Assembly: GCA_033980235.1 (NCBI GenBank) | Contig: CM067070.1 | Span: forward strand, 10,548,046-10,612,045 | Length of the DNA: 64,000 nucleotides | Direction: 5' to 3' | Source of the DNA: Diadema setosum | Taxonomy: Eukaryota; Echinodermata; Echinoidea; Diadematoida; Diadematidae | In this document: piece by piece, positions 1 through 13,147 of the stretch | Layout: the number at the start of each line of letters is the position of its first letter | Numbering within the stretch: the stretch's first letter is position 1 | Position numbers and translations under genes: made by a program | The notes under the pieces: model-generated | Databases searched by the model: none | What the model saw: the letters and a program-made list of their open reading frames with translations, nothing else | Told to the model about the DNA's origin: nothing

Positions 1-551
1 TGAGAGAGAGAGTGAGTTTAGGATAGAAATAAAAGTGACAGGGAATGAATAGAAAGTGAAATCAGATCATATATTAATGCCTGGAAGGCGGGAGAATGTT
101 TCTGCTCGACTCTTTCATATCTTTGAAATATGATAGGTTTATCGTGATTGAACAATGGTCAACAGAAAGAGAGAGTAATGGGGTTGTAAGAGATGAAAGA
201 ATAGAAAAGAAAAAGTGATAGCCCGAGTTTAGAGACTGGTCGATTGATTGTGCGTCTGGGGCAACGCGGAAGTTAGTTGCTAGAAAAGATGGTTGAGTCA
301 CTGTTAGCTTTGGAAGGCAATGGTCCTGTCTTGGCCATCGCTTTCATTTTAAAATAAGAAAATAGGATATACAATATTGGTTCAGTCAGTTCCTAATCCT
401 GCAGACAAATGAGAAATGAGGTAATATAGTTAAAAAGGTTGGATTAATTTGTCGCTTATGAATGCAGCTCAAGTGACCCCCCTTTTACTCGTCCTTATTA
501 CCACTTCAAGCCAATTGGTATAATGCCACATCAATTTTCACTGTGGCTAAT

Positions 552-640
552 TAAAGGACAGTGAAACCCCAATATACATGCAGATTGAGTGCAGCAACAT
601 TAGCACATCAGTGAAGTTCAAGTTTGAGCTTGATTTGAGT
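552..640. repeat. Fragment of TTTAAAGG foldback family A
   Basis: The segment begins TTAAAGGACAGTGAAACCCC and runs through a diverged form of the family A left arm (gattgag...gcagcaacatta...acatcagtgaa). Only about 85 bp resembles the full copies at 14692, 17754 and 22628. The rest is missing, so it is a decayed end. Confidence 0.55.
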
Positions 641-826
641 ATATTGGATTGGTATAAAGATAGTAATACTGGTACTTTTTATGATGAATTCACTTATACC
701 AAAGGAGGATTTTTGTGGTATTATAATGAAGCATTTTCAAACCTTCCACCTCTGTGGAGGCTGATACAGACTGTCAAATAGAAATATGGAAATAAAGATT
801 TCTGAAAGCCACTGTTTTTATCTCTT

Positions 827-840
827 GTCACCATGGAAAC
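827..840. promoter_or_regulatory. RFX X-box-like palindrome
   Basis: GTCACCATGGAAAC matches the symmetric RFX X-box pattern GTNNCCATGGNAAC. It is one of four strict matches in the window (also 29008, 39330 and 59631). Its function is unknown. Confidence 0.35.
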
Positions 841-1131
841 ATTCCTTAGAGACATTCCTTACAGACAGATGTCTTTTGTTGTGGCCCGTCCTCCACACTT
901 TCTCCCAAGTTTATCTGGGCCCCATTTCATAAAAGATGTTAGGATGGCAACTCTTGCTGGAATGGTAACTTCTCATAGCAACAGCCAATCCGAAAAGTGG
1001 ATTCTTTTCATAACCATAGCAATTGCCATTTCACCAAGAGATGCTATCATATCAACTTTTTATGAAATGGGGTCCTGGAGATGTCATTTGTAATGAATCG
1101 GCACATGTTGACACTCGTCTTTGAAAGACCT

Positions 1132-1370
1132 GGGCCCTGTTTTATCAAAAGATAAAATCAATTTTAAATTTCCTTATCACACAGACTGCCATAGACTTAC
1201 AGTTGAAATCAACTATATAATCAATTTTAACTCTTCATAAAACAGGGCCCTTGGCCCTGTTTTATCAAAAGATATAATCGATTTTAAATATCCTTTACAC
1301 ACAGGCTGCCATAGACTTATGATAGAAATCAACTTTATAATCAATTTTAACTTTTCATAAAACACGGCCC
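1132..1370. repeat. Tandem pair of 119-bp inverted-repeat elements
   Basis: Two head-to-tail units, 1132-1250 and 1253-1370, share the same internal order (cacacag-ctgccatagactta, then atcaacttataatcaatttta). Each unit starts with GGCCCTGTTTTATCAAAAGA and ends with the near-complement CTTCATAAAACAGGGCCC, so each is a small foldback element. They differ at roughly a tenth of positions, so the duplication is not recent. Confidence 0.8.
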
Positions 1371-1371
1371 T

Positions 1372-1654
1372 GGTACTGTGGGGCTTCATGGAGCGGGAAG
1401 GCTGGTCTGGTTCAGTTTCAAGAATCCCCATAACAAATTGTATACAGCTCTATCACTGTTCTCTCTATAAAGTCCACACACAACTGAAAAAAATCTTGAC
1501 TGGAGTAGACTCTATAGTCTTATCGGTGAGTGTACACTTCGATGCATGTTTTCGCTGACCAGTGGTGTATGTGGTTTTCAAATGCACTTGGGTGAGCAGC
1601 GAAGGAATTGGGTCACCTATGAATCCCTGTGCTATCGCTAGTGGGTCTTTAGTA
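1372..1654 (+). repeat. MITE family D, copy 1
   Basis: Homologous to copies at 12555-12884 (reverse), 18318-18490 (left part only) and 30327-30607. Shared landmarks are a GCATGGGGAT-type end, gagaatccc-ataacgaattgt, tctctatgtaagt, tcgctgaccggtg and a terminal gggtcttta. The two ends are imperfect inverted repeats of the form TTAAAGACCCAGTAGCATGG, clearest in copies 2 and 4. Confidence 0.7.
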
Positions 1655-2939
1655 CAGTTCAGCAGTGAAGAGTGACTGTAGTCCCTGAATTTCCTTTTAT
1701 TTTCATTTTGAACCCTGGGTTTATTTTAGTTCCCTGTGACCAAGAAGGTTTGGTTTATAAGATGTGAATGTCATTTTCAGCAACAATAATAACAGTTCTT
1801 GCACAGAGCCCTGTAACCCAGACCTAGCAAACAAGGGCTCCTGTCGCTACAGCCACAGTGTGATTTCAATAAACAATGTAAATTTCTTGTATTATGTGCA
1901 AAATTTCCAGTGCAAAATACCACATCCAGGTCTATGCAGTGTTAATGTTCTGGATTGTTAGACTACAGTTAATAGCTAACACATAGCCTATCTGTGGCAG
2001 TTCACTTATTTTTAGATGTTGAATAAAAAGAAGCAGAGCAGTATAGGATTTTTAAGGCCATTTAGTGCATAATTCTTGTTGTATGATACCAAAAATGGAA
2101 ACCCCAAATTTTTCCAAAGTGATCAATAGATTTATGACATGTTTTCAATGCACTGTGTCAAAACCTTTGCACATTTATTCTTTTCTGGAATTTTCAAATG
2201 AATTTAAAGCCTTTACCCTATTTCTAAAAGAACTTGTAATGTAAAAACTTATAATGTACATCATTGTCAAGATTCAAGTTTAAAGGGGCTGTACAATGTG
2301 TACATTGCAGATCAATATTCATAACCCAAAGTTATCTTTCTCGCTTTACAGTCTGTGGTAGCTGTGAGTGGCAAGAGAGAATGAACTTGAACCACACTGA
2401 AAATCAATTTAGATGAAAGCAACTATCACTTGGTGTATTTTTCATGCATTATTAGTAATTTAGGATGACCTCACTGAGTTAGAAATGCAAAGAGCTACAA
2501 AACGATCACACGTTGTGTGGTGTGTAATAGCCCTGATTATTATGTAGCCAGGGGTATTGTACGAAATCATATGACCCGCAGGTAACCGGTGTGGGAAGTG
2601 TGTTTCCCCGTACAGCTGTAAAAACAAGAATGGGATAGAGCTAGGCCAATCTGTAATAGCATGATACAGCAGTTCATTTTTCCCCTGTAAATTTCCTGTT
2701 TCTCTGCTACCAGTGGTATGTTTGCTTAAAGCCAAATTGCTGCTTGTGGTTCGAAATGCATCATAAAGTCGTGCCGCTTGCGTCATTTTTCGTCAAGTTT
2801 TTCTTCTTAATTCTCAATCATTAGGTGCATTCACATTTGAATTATAATATTGAATGGTATTTGTTGGCACCCGTCTCATTTGTCAAAATATAGATCATAC
2901 TGTGGTATTGCTATTGGTACTGTTCTCACTCACAAAATC

Positions 2940-3614
2940 GTATGTGACCGTGCATCAAAAAATTAACAAAAAGTCGCCAGATATGGATTTTTCGTTAAAG
3001 CGGATTCTGAAAGAGCAGACTTTAAGCTTTAAAATGATACAACTCACTTCAAATGGACTCTCGTATTAAACCTGTCCTAATATTTCAAAGAAAGCACTAA
3101 CTCTGGAAAGTGTGAACTGAGAAAAGACGCTCTGAAGCACAGTGTCTATTCAAGCGCTTGATTCTTACCATTGAGCTTGCCAGCTGAGCGATGAATGGAA
3201 CAAAAAACAGTACATTGTATGTTGACAACCAGAGCAACAACAATGAAGGGATGAAATCAGATTAAGCTGAAATAGGGCATGCTTCATTAACACATTCTGT
3301 AGATAATTCCAAATTTCAAAGCAGTAGCATCATTCTTTCCAAAGTTTTAAAGAAATGAAAAGAGGACTCCCATGAGAAACACCTTATCACACTTTTCTAA
3401 CAAAAGTGTGTTAGAAAATCTGCTAAAAATGCAATTTCCTGTTTGTTTTATGATCCCAAACTTTAGTATAATGTAGAAGAAGACTTTACTTTCAGAAAAT
3501 GTTATTATGACAAACTTAAGATTGGCTGGGTTGGCCCATTTCACCTTCCTTCAGTTCTAACACAAAGTCAGTGCTTGCGACTTTTTGTTGGTTTTGTGAT
3601 GCACGGTCACATAC
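2940..3614. mobile_element. Inverted-repeat element with GTATGTGACCGTGCATCA ends
   Basis: The left end at 2940 reads GTATGTGACCGTGCATCA followed by an A-rich spacer and aacaaaaagtcgc. The right end at 3577-3614 is its reverse complement, gcgactttttgtt...TGATGCACGGTCACATAC. Inverted repeats extend roughly 38 bp. The 675-bp body has no transposase. The terminal TATGTGACC is shared with the element at 10697-10963, which hints at a common superfamily. Confidence 0.75.
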
Positions 3615-3765
3615 ATTTCTGGGATTAAAGCACTTTGCACGCCCTTATCAGCCTTAAGGAGGAAACAAAAAGAGTGTAAGGTCAGGTGACAAATACACCA
3701 CTGTATGATCGATGGTATTCATAATTTACACTTGAATCTCGCATGCATTTTTTATTCCAGTTCGA

Positions 3766-4185
3766 ATTAGGGGTTATGACGTCATGTGTGGACAACAACA
3801 TAAAGAAAATATGAAGAGAATTGCACAAAAATTCACTTTTCTAGCATAATGAAATCTTGAGCATTTGACTAACCGCTTTCAGAAAGCAGGGGGAATAATT
3901 GCTCCCCTTAATATAATTATGTCAGTATCATGTTGATGGAATGCGTAATTGTCATGAAAATTAATTTTTGTTGAATTCCCTTTATATTTTCTTTATATTG
4001 TTGTCCACAAATACGTCATAACCTCAAGTAGTCTCCTCATCCAGCGGTCCCAACACCAAAATGTTATAAATTCATAACTTTTCCATCGATTGTCCGATTT
4101 TCCTCAAACTTTCACTGGTGTGTTCGACTAATGTTGCTGCTCTCACTCAATCCACATTTCTCGTTGGGTTTTGGTTTCATTTAAT
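3766..4185. mobile_element. Family A foldback element, left-truncated
   Basis: It starts inside the left arm (ggggttatgacgtcatg), passes through the middle (ctttcagaaagcagggggaataattgc) and keeps a full right arm ending cacatttctcgttgggttttggtttcatttaa. It is the same family as 14692-15261 and 22628-23201 but lacks about 140 bp of the left arm. Confidence 0.75.
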
Positions 4186-6523
4186 TACAATATATACCTT
4201 GTGCATCACAATGAGTTTGGCCTTGAGAGTTCAGGACTTTCTTTCACAAAGCACTCAATTTTATCAAGGAAGGAAAGTTCATTTCACTTCTGGGGCTAGA
4301 AGGAAGTTTGTCTTTGAAAACTGACACGCACAATTGTTTCGCTGTCCATGCTCATAAAATTTCTTTCAAACTATAAGAGATTTCACTGAAGGTGGACAAT
4401 TAACTGAAGTGTTCCACTTAGAAAATTCAGCACACCCACACTCAACAAAAATTCAATACAACTTGCATATGAAAATCACATGGTAAGAAACGTCGCGGGA
4501 CATGTGAGGAGATAAATTTCAGAGAAAAAGTTTTTTTCTAAGATAGTGTGGATTGCTTTTCTGATGTGTTTTTCATTTAAGGGTCTTGTGACTTACCGAT
4601 AATTAATTTACTTGTTGTGTAGAGACTTTTTTGGGGGCAGACAGTGTCTCATGTGGGCTTCTTTTCTGTAAGGACCTATGCTTTGATAAAGTGGTTAATG
4701 TACGTTATGAGGAAGTATTTGAATTTTATTACCTACTTGGTCATAGAATTGCTTTAAAAAAAAATTTGTTACCAGAGTTTCCTAAAATATATGTGAAAAG
4801 TAGGCCCAAATGAATTTTCTCTTTTCTACAATAGTATAAAAGCATAAGTTCTTAAAACTTTGAAATGATACCCGGTACATTCATTTTTTTTTTTTACTTG
4901 TTCGAGTCGGACCATCCTAACTCATTAAAAAGTGATTAATATACAACTGTGGGAGAGGTAGAGGTGCAGTTTCATAGAAAAGGGTGAAAAAAGGATTAGG
5001 CTAACTCAGGTGTGCTGTGCAGAAGTATCAATAAAAGTAATATATTCTATTTTCCAGTGAAAGCGGCACATGTTGGATAAAAAATATATGGCCAAGAAAA
5101 TACTGTGCATGTCTCATTTTAGATTTTGTTTTAAACTGCCAAATTTTGATAGGAGGTATAGAAAAGATTACTGTCCCAGGTAAGACGAACTTGAAAATAA
5201 ATGAGTCTTTCAGGTCAACCCAAATGACATAATTAAGTCCATTTGCGGAGATTCTCAAATCTGCGACCCTTTGTTGGTTTGAGCTGGGCGGGTTGTCTGT
5301 GTAATATCTGATGCCAGAACATCTGTTTTCTGGGTGTTTAATGCCACCATTGTACATGTATCTTTATTGTACCTGAACTCCTATCCTTCTCTGAAATGTA
5401 TGCAACATTTGTGCTGGTAGATGGAAGGTAGAAAAAAAACGGTGAATGGTGGTACACTGATTTTGCGGTGTTCTGGCTTGTCAACAATGAGCTAAAATTT
5501 TGTGATGGGTAAATTCTACAACAGATAAATGATGAATTCAAACGTCAAACATTTTTTTTTATCTAACACAATGCAAAATGAAAACAAACAGGCATTATTT
5601 TATGCATAGTATTTATGCAAACATATGCAAACATTGTGATGTACGGTCACTAAAGAGGCAACAAGTCTAGTAGTTTATTTGCCTCAGGGTCAGTTTTTGG
5701 TCACCCAAGCCAACAGTCACATGTTTTTGTGCAACATTGTAGCTCCCCTCATGAGAAATATTCATCTCTCCTTCAATATTTTATGTGGGAAGGTTTTGAT
5801 TATTAAGTATACACTGCATTTAATATAGCCCATTGTAGAAGCTCCTTTTCCATAATATTCTATGTCCTGTACATTTAATGCCCTAGTGAACTTCACGGAA
5901 AGCAGTGTTTTATGACTGTACATGGCTGGTTTCAATGTGTACTTCAAGAATTGGAATGACATCTATTGATACTCTAGAAAACACCATTTAGCATTTTTTT
6001 AATGGTTTGATGTGCAACAATTCTGTTTCTATCAGGTATTATCTTTTAGACGATATAACTCTAATCTGTACAGGTTTTAATATGTGTGCAATTGCGGTTT
6101 TAAGAATCTGAGTGATTGACAATTATTGAGAACTTGTAGGCCTGTCGCATTGTTTAATATCCCTTCAGGTTTAATGATTGGAAATAATTAGATAACATCA
6201 GACTGAAACAAAATACTCAAACCCCAAGCAAGGCTCAAACCCTGTTTTAACATCTGGAACCTTTCAAATTAGAGTTACCGCAAAAAACGTGTGGGTAGCG
6301 TCTTTGTAATCTTTTTCTACACTTCCAGTTGAAACGGTCCCTGCAAAATGTTGCTTGGATGTTGTCGTGGTAACTTTCGCTGAATTCTACTCTAGCCAGC
6401 AAGGGTAATTACTGCGACATTACCACGACAACCCTTCTATTAGAACACATCCACGGTAACATTCCTTTGATACACTCAACACTCTTGCGCAACATTGCAG
6501 ACAGAAAATGATTGACACGCTAC

Positions 6524-6840
6524 GGCCCAAATTCACGAAGGCGGTATTTATAATTAAAACCATGGTTTTTCTTCTGCGTAAATTCGATTGACAGATTGTA
6601 AACACCAACAGACAGCCAGTAGCAAACGTGCATTGGGCCGAATACATAAGACAAGCAATTGCTTGTAAGTGATTGCTTCAAGCAAAAGCACAAGCTTGTC
6701 TAGCAAAAGGTCTAGCTCAAGCAATTGCTTAAAGATAATATAAAGTTTTGGTACCTCAAAAGTTTCCCTGAATTTCCTTGTCTTAATTTGTGTTTCAGGT
6801 TAAAGTACCTAAGTTTAAACCACCTTCATGAATTTGGGCC
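6524..6840. mobile_element. MITE family C, copy 1
   Basis: The ends are inverted repeats GGCCCAAATTCACGAAGG and CCTTCATGAATTTGGGCC, followed inward by aaccatggtt-type sequence. The same ends bound the element at 19781-20108. The interior here has repeated self-complementary CAAGCAATTGCTTG blocks, unrelated to the interior of the other copy. Confidence 0.75.
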
Positions 6841-7239
6841 AACACATGTGCATGGATTGTAACCACTCATCTCTATGTAGTTGAGATCAGTGATTGTAAC
6901 CATGTTTTGTTTACTTTTAAACACGATTGCCTATACCTAGATGTGCACAATCTAGAAAAATAGGCGGCGCTAGTTTAGCGAGCGGGGTAGTCAGTGGACA
7001 CACCGCCTTCATGGAAGCCTACCCGAAAAATTTTTCTTTGGTTCAAACTGCGCAATGGAGCTACGCTGTGACAAGTTCTCCCAATTGACTTACAATGGAG
7101 ATGATAAATAGTACAACAAGAGAAACGTGATCTGAAAGGCCTTTGTAAATGCGTTTTGATAGTGGGTGTTGAAACGTGTTTCAAACATGGGAAGGATATA
7201 AGCACAGCCTGTTACTGGTAACAAAGCATGGCTACACGC

Positions 7240-7395
7240 TAACCCATTTTTTCTCCTGGTCCAACCCGTCTGTCGGACCAGGAGGTACCCAGTTTTTCCA
7301 TTCTTTACTGGTCCATTCCTAAAAAAGTTCCTGGTCTGATGGTGATTTTTACTGGTCCTGGACCGTCGGACCAGTGCCAGTGTACAGCATTGAAT
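7240..7395. repeat. Dispersed repeat J with CTGGTCC motifs, copy 1
   Basis: Matches 41985-42128 over about 150 bp, including accagkaggtacccagtttttcca and actggtccattcct. CTGGTCCGAC and its complement recur several times and form a small hairpin around tctgtcggaccag. One frame of the second copy is open but carries a stop in this one, so I treat it as non-coding. Confidence 0.7.
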
Positions 7396-7574
7396 AAAGA
7401 TTTGGTATCGTCAATTGTACTGGGAAATGATCTTACATTAAAAGTGAGTCTTCTTTCCTACATGAATTTTGATGAGACTTCACACAAATGAGATTCTACC
7501 CCACCTGGTCTCCAAACATCTGTCAAACCTTCACACAGTGTGTACAGTTATACACATGTATGAGCTAGAGAAGC

Positions 7575-8060
7575 ACTCTGAGAGTGCAGACCTCCGCCAA
7601 GCATGCAGCTCATTTCCACCACTGATCTTGTTCTTCCATAGAGGTCAGTGATTTCCAGCCATAGATATACACATGCGAAAAATCGCCCAATTTCCCAATA
7701 TAGAAGCCTTTTGATACATCATCATCTTCCAGCTGCACGGCACACCTTGTCCTAGCAGAAACTAGAGCATGCACTTTTCTAGTGCAAATAATGGTACATG
7801 TAAACCCTAAAAAAAAAAATGCACAGTTTGAACTCCCAAGTTCATTGATCCTACCTACCACAATATCAAAAATCCTTCATGGATCACTACCAAAATTGTA
7901 TCATCTGTTCCCTGGATCATTCTCAAGCTTTCCTGTAAGTTTCATCCAGATCCGTTAACAACTTTTTGAGTTATTTTGCACAAAGATAAACAAACGAACT
8001 AACAAACAAACAAACCAACGCTGATGAAAACATAACCCCCTCCCTTGGAGGAGGTTATAA
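7575..8060. repeat. Interspersed repeat with GACCTCCGCC / GGAGGAGGTTA ends
   Basis: It starts near tgagagtgcagacctccgcc and ends with a run of caaacaaacaaaccaacgctgatgaaaacataa followed by ccttggaggaggttataa. The ends are weakly inverted. The A-rich CAAA tail and tccagatccgtt... segment resemble repeats common in marine invertebrate genomes. Classification is not possible from sequence alone. Confidence 0.5.
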
Positions 8061-8951
8061 CAAAGTTTGAAAGCACAATTGCAGCTTTAAGTTAGCTGCT
8101 GGAGCTCTGGCAGGGTTTTTTTTGTGAGGGGAAATGGGGTCTTGGTCTTCGGTGTAACCGAGGACCAGCACTGCACGATGAGATAACGGCAAGCGGCTTC
8201 CGAAACCAGGGTGAGAGTGATCCGGCTGGCTGTGGTGCGTAGGTTGGAGTTGGAAGAGCACTTTGGGTGCTGGGCCTGGCTCTTGCCTCTCTCTGCCTTA
8301 TTTTTCTTCTCACAAATAACTTTTGTCCTTCCTGCGTGGGGGGAATTTATGGTTTGTTTTTAAGAACACAACCTTTTATATAAACAGCGTATTCATAGGA
8401 CACTTACCTCCATATTCTTTTTTTTTATTTGTCAGGAGAAAGAGAGAGAAAGAGAGACAAAAAAGAATACTGATAAAAACATGAAAAGATACAATCAAAG
8501 TAGCCCCATCATCTTGCCAACATTGTACCGAGGTGTTTTTTTTTTCTCTAAAAGAACAATAGTACCATGTGAGCTTATTGCAGGAACATCTGAAAGCATT
8601 CGATCCCTAGATCATAGCAAGGCATTCTATCCAAAGAAATGAACATTTTATTTGGAATCATATAGATAGTTCCATGTAGTTTTGTGATAGATTTTAAGAG
8701 GAAGTTTTCCCCGTACAAGGATATGGAAACAGTTAGTGCAGAAAGGTGCTCAAACACACAATAAAAGTTTTGTGAAAATTGGACAATGTTTTTTTTTTTA
8801 AAGAATGTACTACCCTTCCCAGATGGTAACTGTACCGTATGTCCCAAAACAAAGAAGTTACAATGGGACCCTCCGCAATGATATCTTTAAAAATATTGAA
8901 TCAATCTAAATACAAATTCAGGGTATGAAACTATAACTCATTGCCCACATC

Positions 8952-9168
8952 TTACAGAAAACCCCATTCAATTTGCTTCAGTGGTTAAAGAGAAATGAGG
9001 AATTTTGTAGAGGATGTCGGGAATCTCTTCCCTCCAAGTTCTGTCTGTTGTATTCACACACAAGAGCGTCGAAGTGCTAGACTCGGAAGAATCAGACTCG
9101 TGACATGCTTTACAACAATCCACATTTCTCTGTGACCGCCTAGTCAAAGCGAGTGGGGTTTTCTGCAA
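8952..9168. mobile_element. 217-bp inverted-repeat MITE
   Basis: The left end TTACAGAAAACCCCATTC is complementary to the right end gagtggggttttctgcaa. Similarity continues inward for about 60 bp (gagaaatgaggaattttgt against acaatccacatttctc). No coding capacity. Confidence 0.75.
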
Positions 9169-9946
9169 AATGGAGCTAAAATGTTATATTTTAAGACCCT
9201 TCTGAAGTAGCATTTGGACAGTTTAATAAATTTGGGTGTTATTATTGCGAAAATTTGATAGTAATTTTTTGGGGGACATACTGTACAACAATTCTTGATG
9301 TCATAGAACCATATGAAGTTGATGAACAACTACCCCACATAATTTTCCAGGATGAAAATTTCACGTTCCCTAGACTTGCTTATCCAGTTATGTTAATTTG
9401 TTAAACCCAGCCAAGCGAGTTGTGTTGCCAACATGTGTGAATGGCACCGAATAAGGCCAATATTTGCATGGTGATCCAGAAACCTCTAATTCTTGTGTAT
9501 TGATGGGACATTAGAGACAAAAGTTCTGTGTCTCAAAGTGAAACATTCCAACATAGTTTGAGCGCAGATACCAACGACCACCACAACGACGGGTAAGAGA
9601 GGCGAAAGAGACTTGGGAGGGCACGGCAAGGTCAGTAGGAAGAGGAACCAGGACTGGCCTGGTAGCTGGCTGGAGCAAAGACCAGGATGTATGGTCAGCT
9701 TTTATGACCCCGGTCTAAACCTTCCCAGTCCTCAAGCTACCAGCAGATGTTTGGCGGAGATAGGGTGGAGTGGCTTAGTCTTGATAGTCAGACTCAATTA
9801 GCTCTTTGTTCCTGTCGGAGAGAGTTAAAGATGCAATGCAGGAAGTAGTACCGGGTAGATTAAAATCTCATGTGTTGCAACCAAGTGCTGAAGTACAGTA
9901 TTATGTATGCCTGATTCACAGGCTCAATATCACAAGACAAAAATGC

Positions 9947-10258
9947 AAGGCATAAATTGTATACTAGTACATATATCAAACATGTTACATTGTATTGTTC
10001 ATATTCATACTATACATAAGACCATATCTCAAAATACACACTATGAGCATTACATGCATGTAATACACTAAGAAACTTTGTGGTTTATACATGTTGATTT
10101 TTTTTTCTAAATTTAATAAAACATATGGATAAAAGGCATAAATTGTGTAGGTACTCTAAACATGCTTTGAGTTTTGTTCATATTTGTACTTTACATAAAA
10201 CCAAGTCTTCAAGTTGCACACTGTGAGCATTAGATGTATGTTATATACGAAACTTGGC
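9947..10258. repeat. Diverged tandem duplication, period about 186 bp
   Basis: The aaggcataaattgt block at 9947 recurs at 10133. Each is followed by ...aaacatg...ttgttcatatt...tacataa...ccaa...cacactrtgagcattaratg. The copies differ at around a quarter of sites and by indels. No ORF; function unknown. Confidence 0.7.
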
Positions 10259-10696
10259 AGTAGAAGCTAAAGTGTGGATTTGAAAAGACAAATAGATGAA
10301 TCAACGAACAGTGATAATAATGATTAAAAAAAAAGATGTGTTTATAGTCTCTAGAATAGTAATGACTACACAATGTGTTACAGACTGTACTTGAAGACTT
10401 AATTTGCACGTGGTTTAGGTTATTGTGTCATGTGTTGCATTGTATTGTATTGTGAAGACGATCTAGCCAGTGAGCTCAGTTGGCAGTGTGCCAGCAGTTA
10501 CCACGACGACAACCGTACGAGTGGCCTGAACTTGTTAGGCTTATTCACACGCAAGAATTATTCTACGATCGCGCTGCAAATTCTATTTTGTTCACCGTTG
10601 TTCAAGCAAAAAAAGAAGACAAAATCTAGACTTAGAAAATTTTCAAGACTGATAAATTAGGCGATCCATTCAATTAGTTATTTTGGGAGATTGTCT

Positions 10697-10963
10697 ATAT
10701 GTGACCCGCTACAACAAAAGGATCCTAAAGTCGCTGACGGGTGAGCCGAGAAAATCAAGTTTAAAGTCAGAACACCAAAATCTGTCAAAACGTTCGGATT
10801 TCTGTTTTTACATAATGTTGTAGTCTAATGTATCTTCTATCATCTGCCGAAATTTGGAAGCTAAATGATCAAAGGAAAGGCCAGAAAATAGCATTTTTTC
10901 TGGGCCATGCTTGGCTCGCCCGTCAGCGACTTTAGGATCCTTTTGTTGTAGCGGGTCACATAT
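10697..10963. mobile_element. MITE with near-perfect 49-bp inverted ends
   Basis: The left end (from ATATGTGACCCGCTACAAC, through the BamHI-like ggatcc, to gacgggtgagcc) is mirrored at 10915-10963 with a single mismatch. The 267-bp element has a short interior. The quality of the termini indicates a relatively young insertion. Confidence 0.85.
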
Positions 10964-12554
10964 GTATTTTTTTAGATGTTCATCATAGAATAGATTTGGA
11001 AAAAAGTCACTGCACCAAGATTCAAAGATGCTACTTTGTGTACATCTCGCTACTGGTACTCTGCTCAAATGCACAGCGCGTGTTGCACAAAATCATCGTG
11101 AATTAAACCGTAAGTGTTGATTTCAACCAGATAAGTAGGCAAGATCCCAGCAGATGTTCAGAACAACAGGGTGTACATATGATTGCCACATAAGTGTAAG
11201 TGAGCACTACAATGTAGTTATTGAACATATTCAAATCTGAGAGAATGGCGTTCAAGGATAAGTGAGCTTCTGCTCAATTAACACAGTTATGTCAATTAAT
11301 AGCATTTCTATAAAAAAAAAATGGTCAAATTTTATGTGTTTGATTTCAATTGATTTTTTTCATGGTAATGATGTATTCAAATTGAAACACTATAAAACAA
11401 ATTTCATACAGTACAGCACACTGAAATCTGGGTAAAAATTGGCAAAGAATATCAGAAATATGTTCAAATGAATTTGAAATTTGATGGTGTCATTGTAAAA
11501 TTCATCATTATCTTTTCTGTGCACGCACAGAATGTCAACTTTGAGGGGCCCGACTGATGTCATATCAAGTCGGATAGACTTGAAATTCGGTGAACATACT
11601 CTCAATGATATTTGAAACTGATTCAAGGGATGCAGAACTTTCATTTTTGCCCAACAGACATACACTGTACATACAGCTGTAGCTGTGGGTACAAATAACA
11701 CTGTCATGGACGTGCTTGCGCAAACTTTTAAAATGTGCAAAATGATGTCTAGCTCATTTGGTGTACACTTTGCGATTTTGAGACACGCCATCAGGGCAGT
11801 TTTTTTTTTTATAATGTGCAACTTTTAAATTGTGCCCATAGATCTTTATGAAATATGTATCTACCAGGTTTCATTGCAGAATGATGTTTAGAAATGGAGA
11901 TAATGACATCATACTGACATCACAATCAAGAGATCACAAAGAGAGAGTAAAAAAAAAATGTTAGCATCCTAAGCTCATATAAGCCATATGTGATCAATGT
12001 AAGTTTCAAGCGATAAGATTTTGGACTTTTTTTTTTTTTTAAAGATGATCAATACATAAGGATCTGTACAAAAGAAAGAAAGAATAATAAAATCAAAGAA
12101 TTCATGCAGAAACAAAGTGATTTGTGAACTCCCGTGGATCTCATGATAATAGTTCTGCAATCACCTTGGAAATGAGGTACAGTTTTGAAGACTACTCAGT
12201 GTTAACATTAAAAAAAAAAGTGAACATGACTTGCTTGTTTGGTTGTGCTATAACTGTGTATGATTTCATACAGATACGGGGCATAGTATTAGCATATTTT
12301 TACTGTGTACGTGAGAATATCTTGTCTCGCCAGTGCTACAACTCATGTTCATAAATTATGCCAGTAATTCTACACTACAGTAGTGCCTGAGCAATACAAT
12401 GCTTGATGGATTCAAGTAAAGTAAGACATCAACAAGCAACTAGTTTTGAAGGTGTTTAAAGGAGTAGTAGGTGAATAAAATAGACTGGTAGTGGCTTGCA
12501 AATTAATGAAGTTCCGTCAGTAGGAGAAGCAAATTACGCTGCTAATAGTTTTTG

Positions 12555-12884
12555 TTAAAGACCCAGTAGCGTACAGAGCAGAGGGAGCCAATGTTGGCCC
12601 GCGATTAAATTCATCTTCATTCGCTACACCCACCAAGGTCCAGTACAATAGAAAACCATGGCTAGCGCAGGCCTGCAAGGGTAGATTTGCCGAATGTGTG
12701 CATCAAAGTGTACGCTCATTGGTAACATTGGACTCTAGTCAAGATTCTGTGCTGTGTATTTACCTAGTATACAGATCAGTGATAGAGCTCTGCACAATTT
12801 GTTACAGGAATTCTCGAAAATATTTGTGTCGGGCCATGCAACCTTCTCGCTGCATGGTATCCCCATGCTTTCTAGGTCTTTTAA
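12555..12884 (-). repeat. MITE family D, copy 2
   Basis: Reverse-orientation copy of family D. It starts TTAAAGACCCAGTAGCG and ends catggtatccccatgctttctaggtcttttaa, showing both inverted ends. The interior contains the complement of tctctatgtaagt and of gctgaccggtg-type sequence, diverged. Confidence 0.7.
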
Positions 12885-12905
12885 GGAGCAGACTCCCTGC
12901 TGTCT

Positions 12906-13147
12906 TCAAGAAGAAATCCACCCCCAAAATAAATGGACTTGAAAAGAAAGAGAAAAATATTCTCTACAAAATGATACAAAAATGACGAAAAGTGGAAAAG
13001 AAATAAGGAAGATATGACATTTCGAAATTCACATTTTTTCAGAAACCGTTTCTTGACCAGTCCGTATAGGTAAGTTGATGATGTTGTGACTTCATGTAAT
13101 GATTAAGAATTTTGAAGTCATAATTTGGAAGTGGATTTCCTCTTTAA
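12906..13147. mobile_element. Inverted-repeat element with GAAATCCACCCCCAAAAT ends
   Basis: The left end (aagaagaaatccacccccaaaataa) and the right end (taatttggaagtggatttcctctttaa) are complementary over about 25 bp. The interior is AT-rich. It follows the family D copy within about 25 bp. Confidence 0.65.

Noticed and set aside
11390..11821. 143-codon open frame on the - strand
   Set aside because: Biased, hydrophobic composition with no family resemblance; sits in AT-rich DNA where long frames occur by chance.
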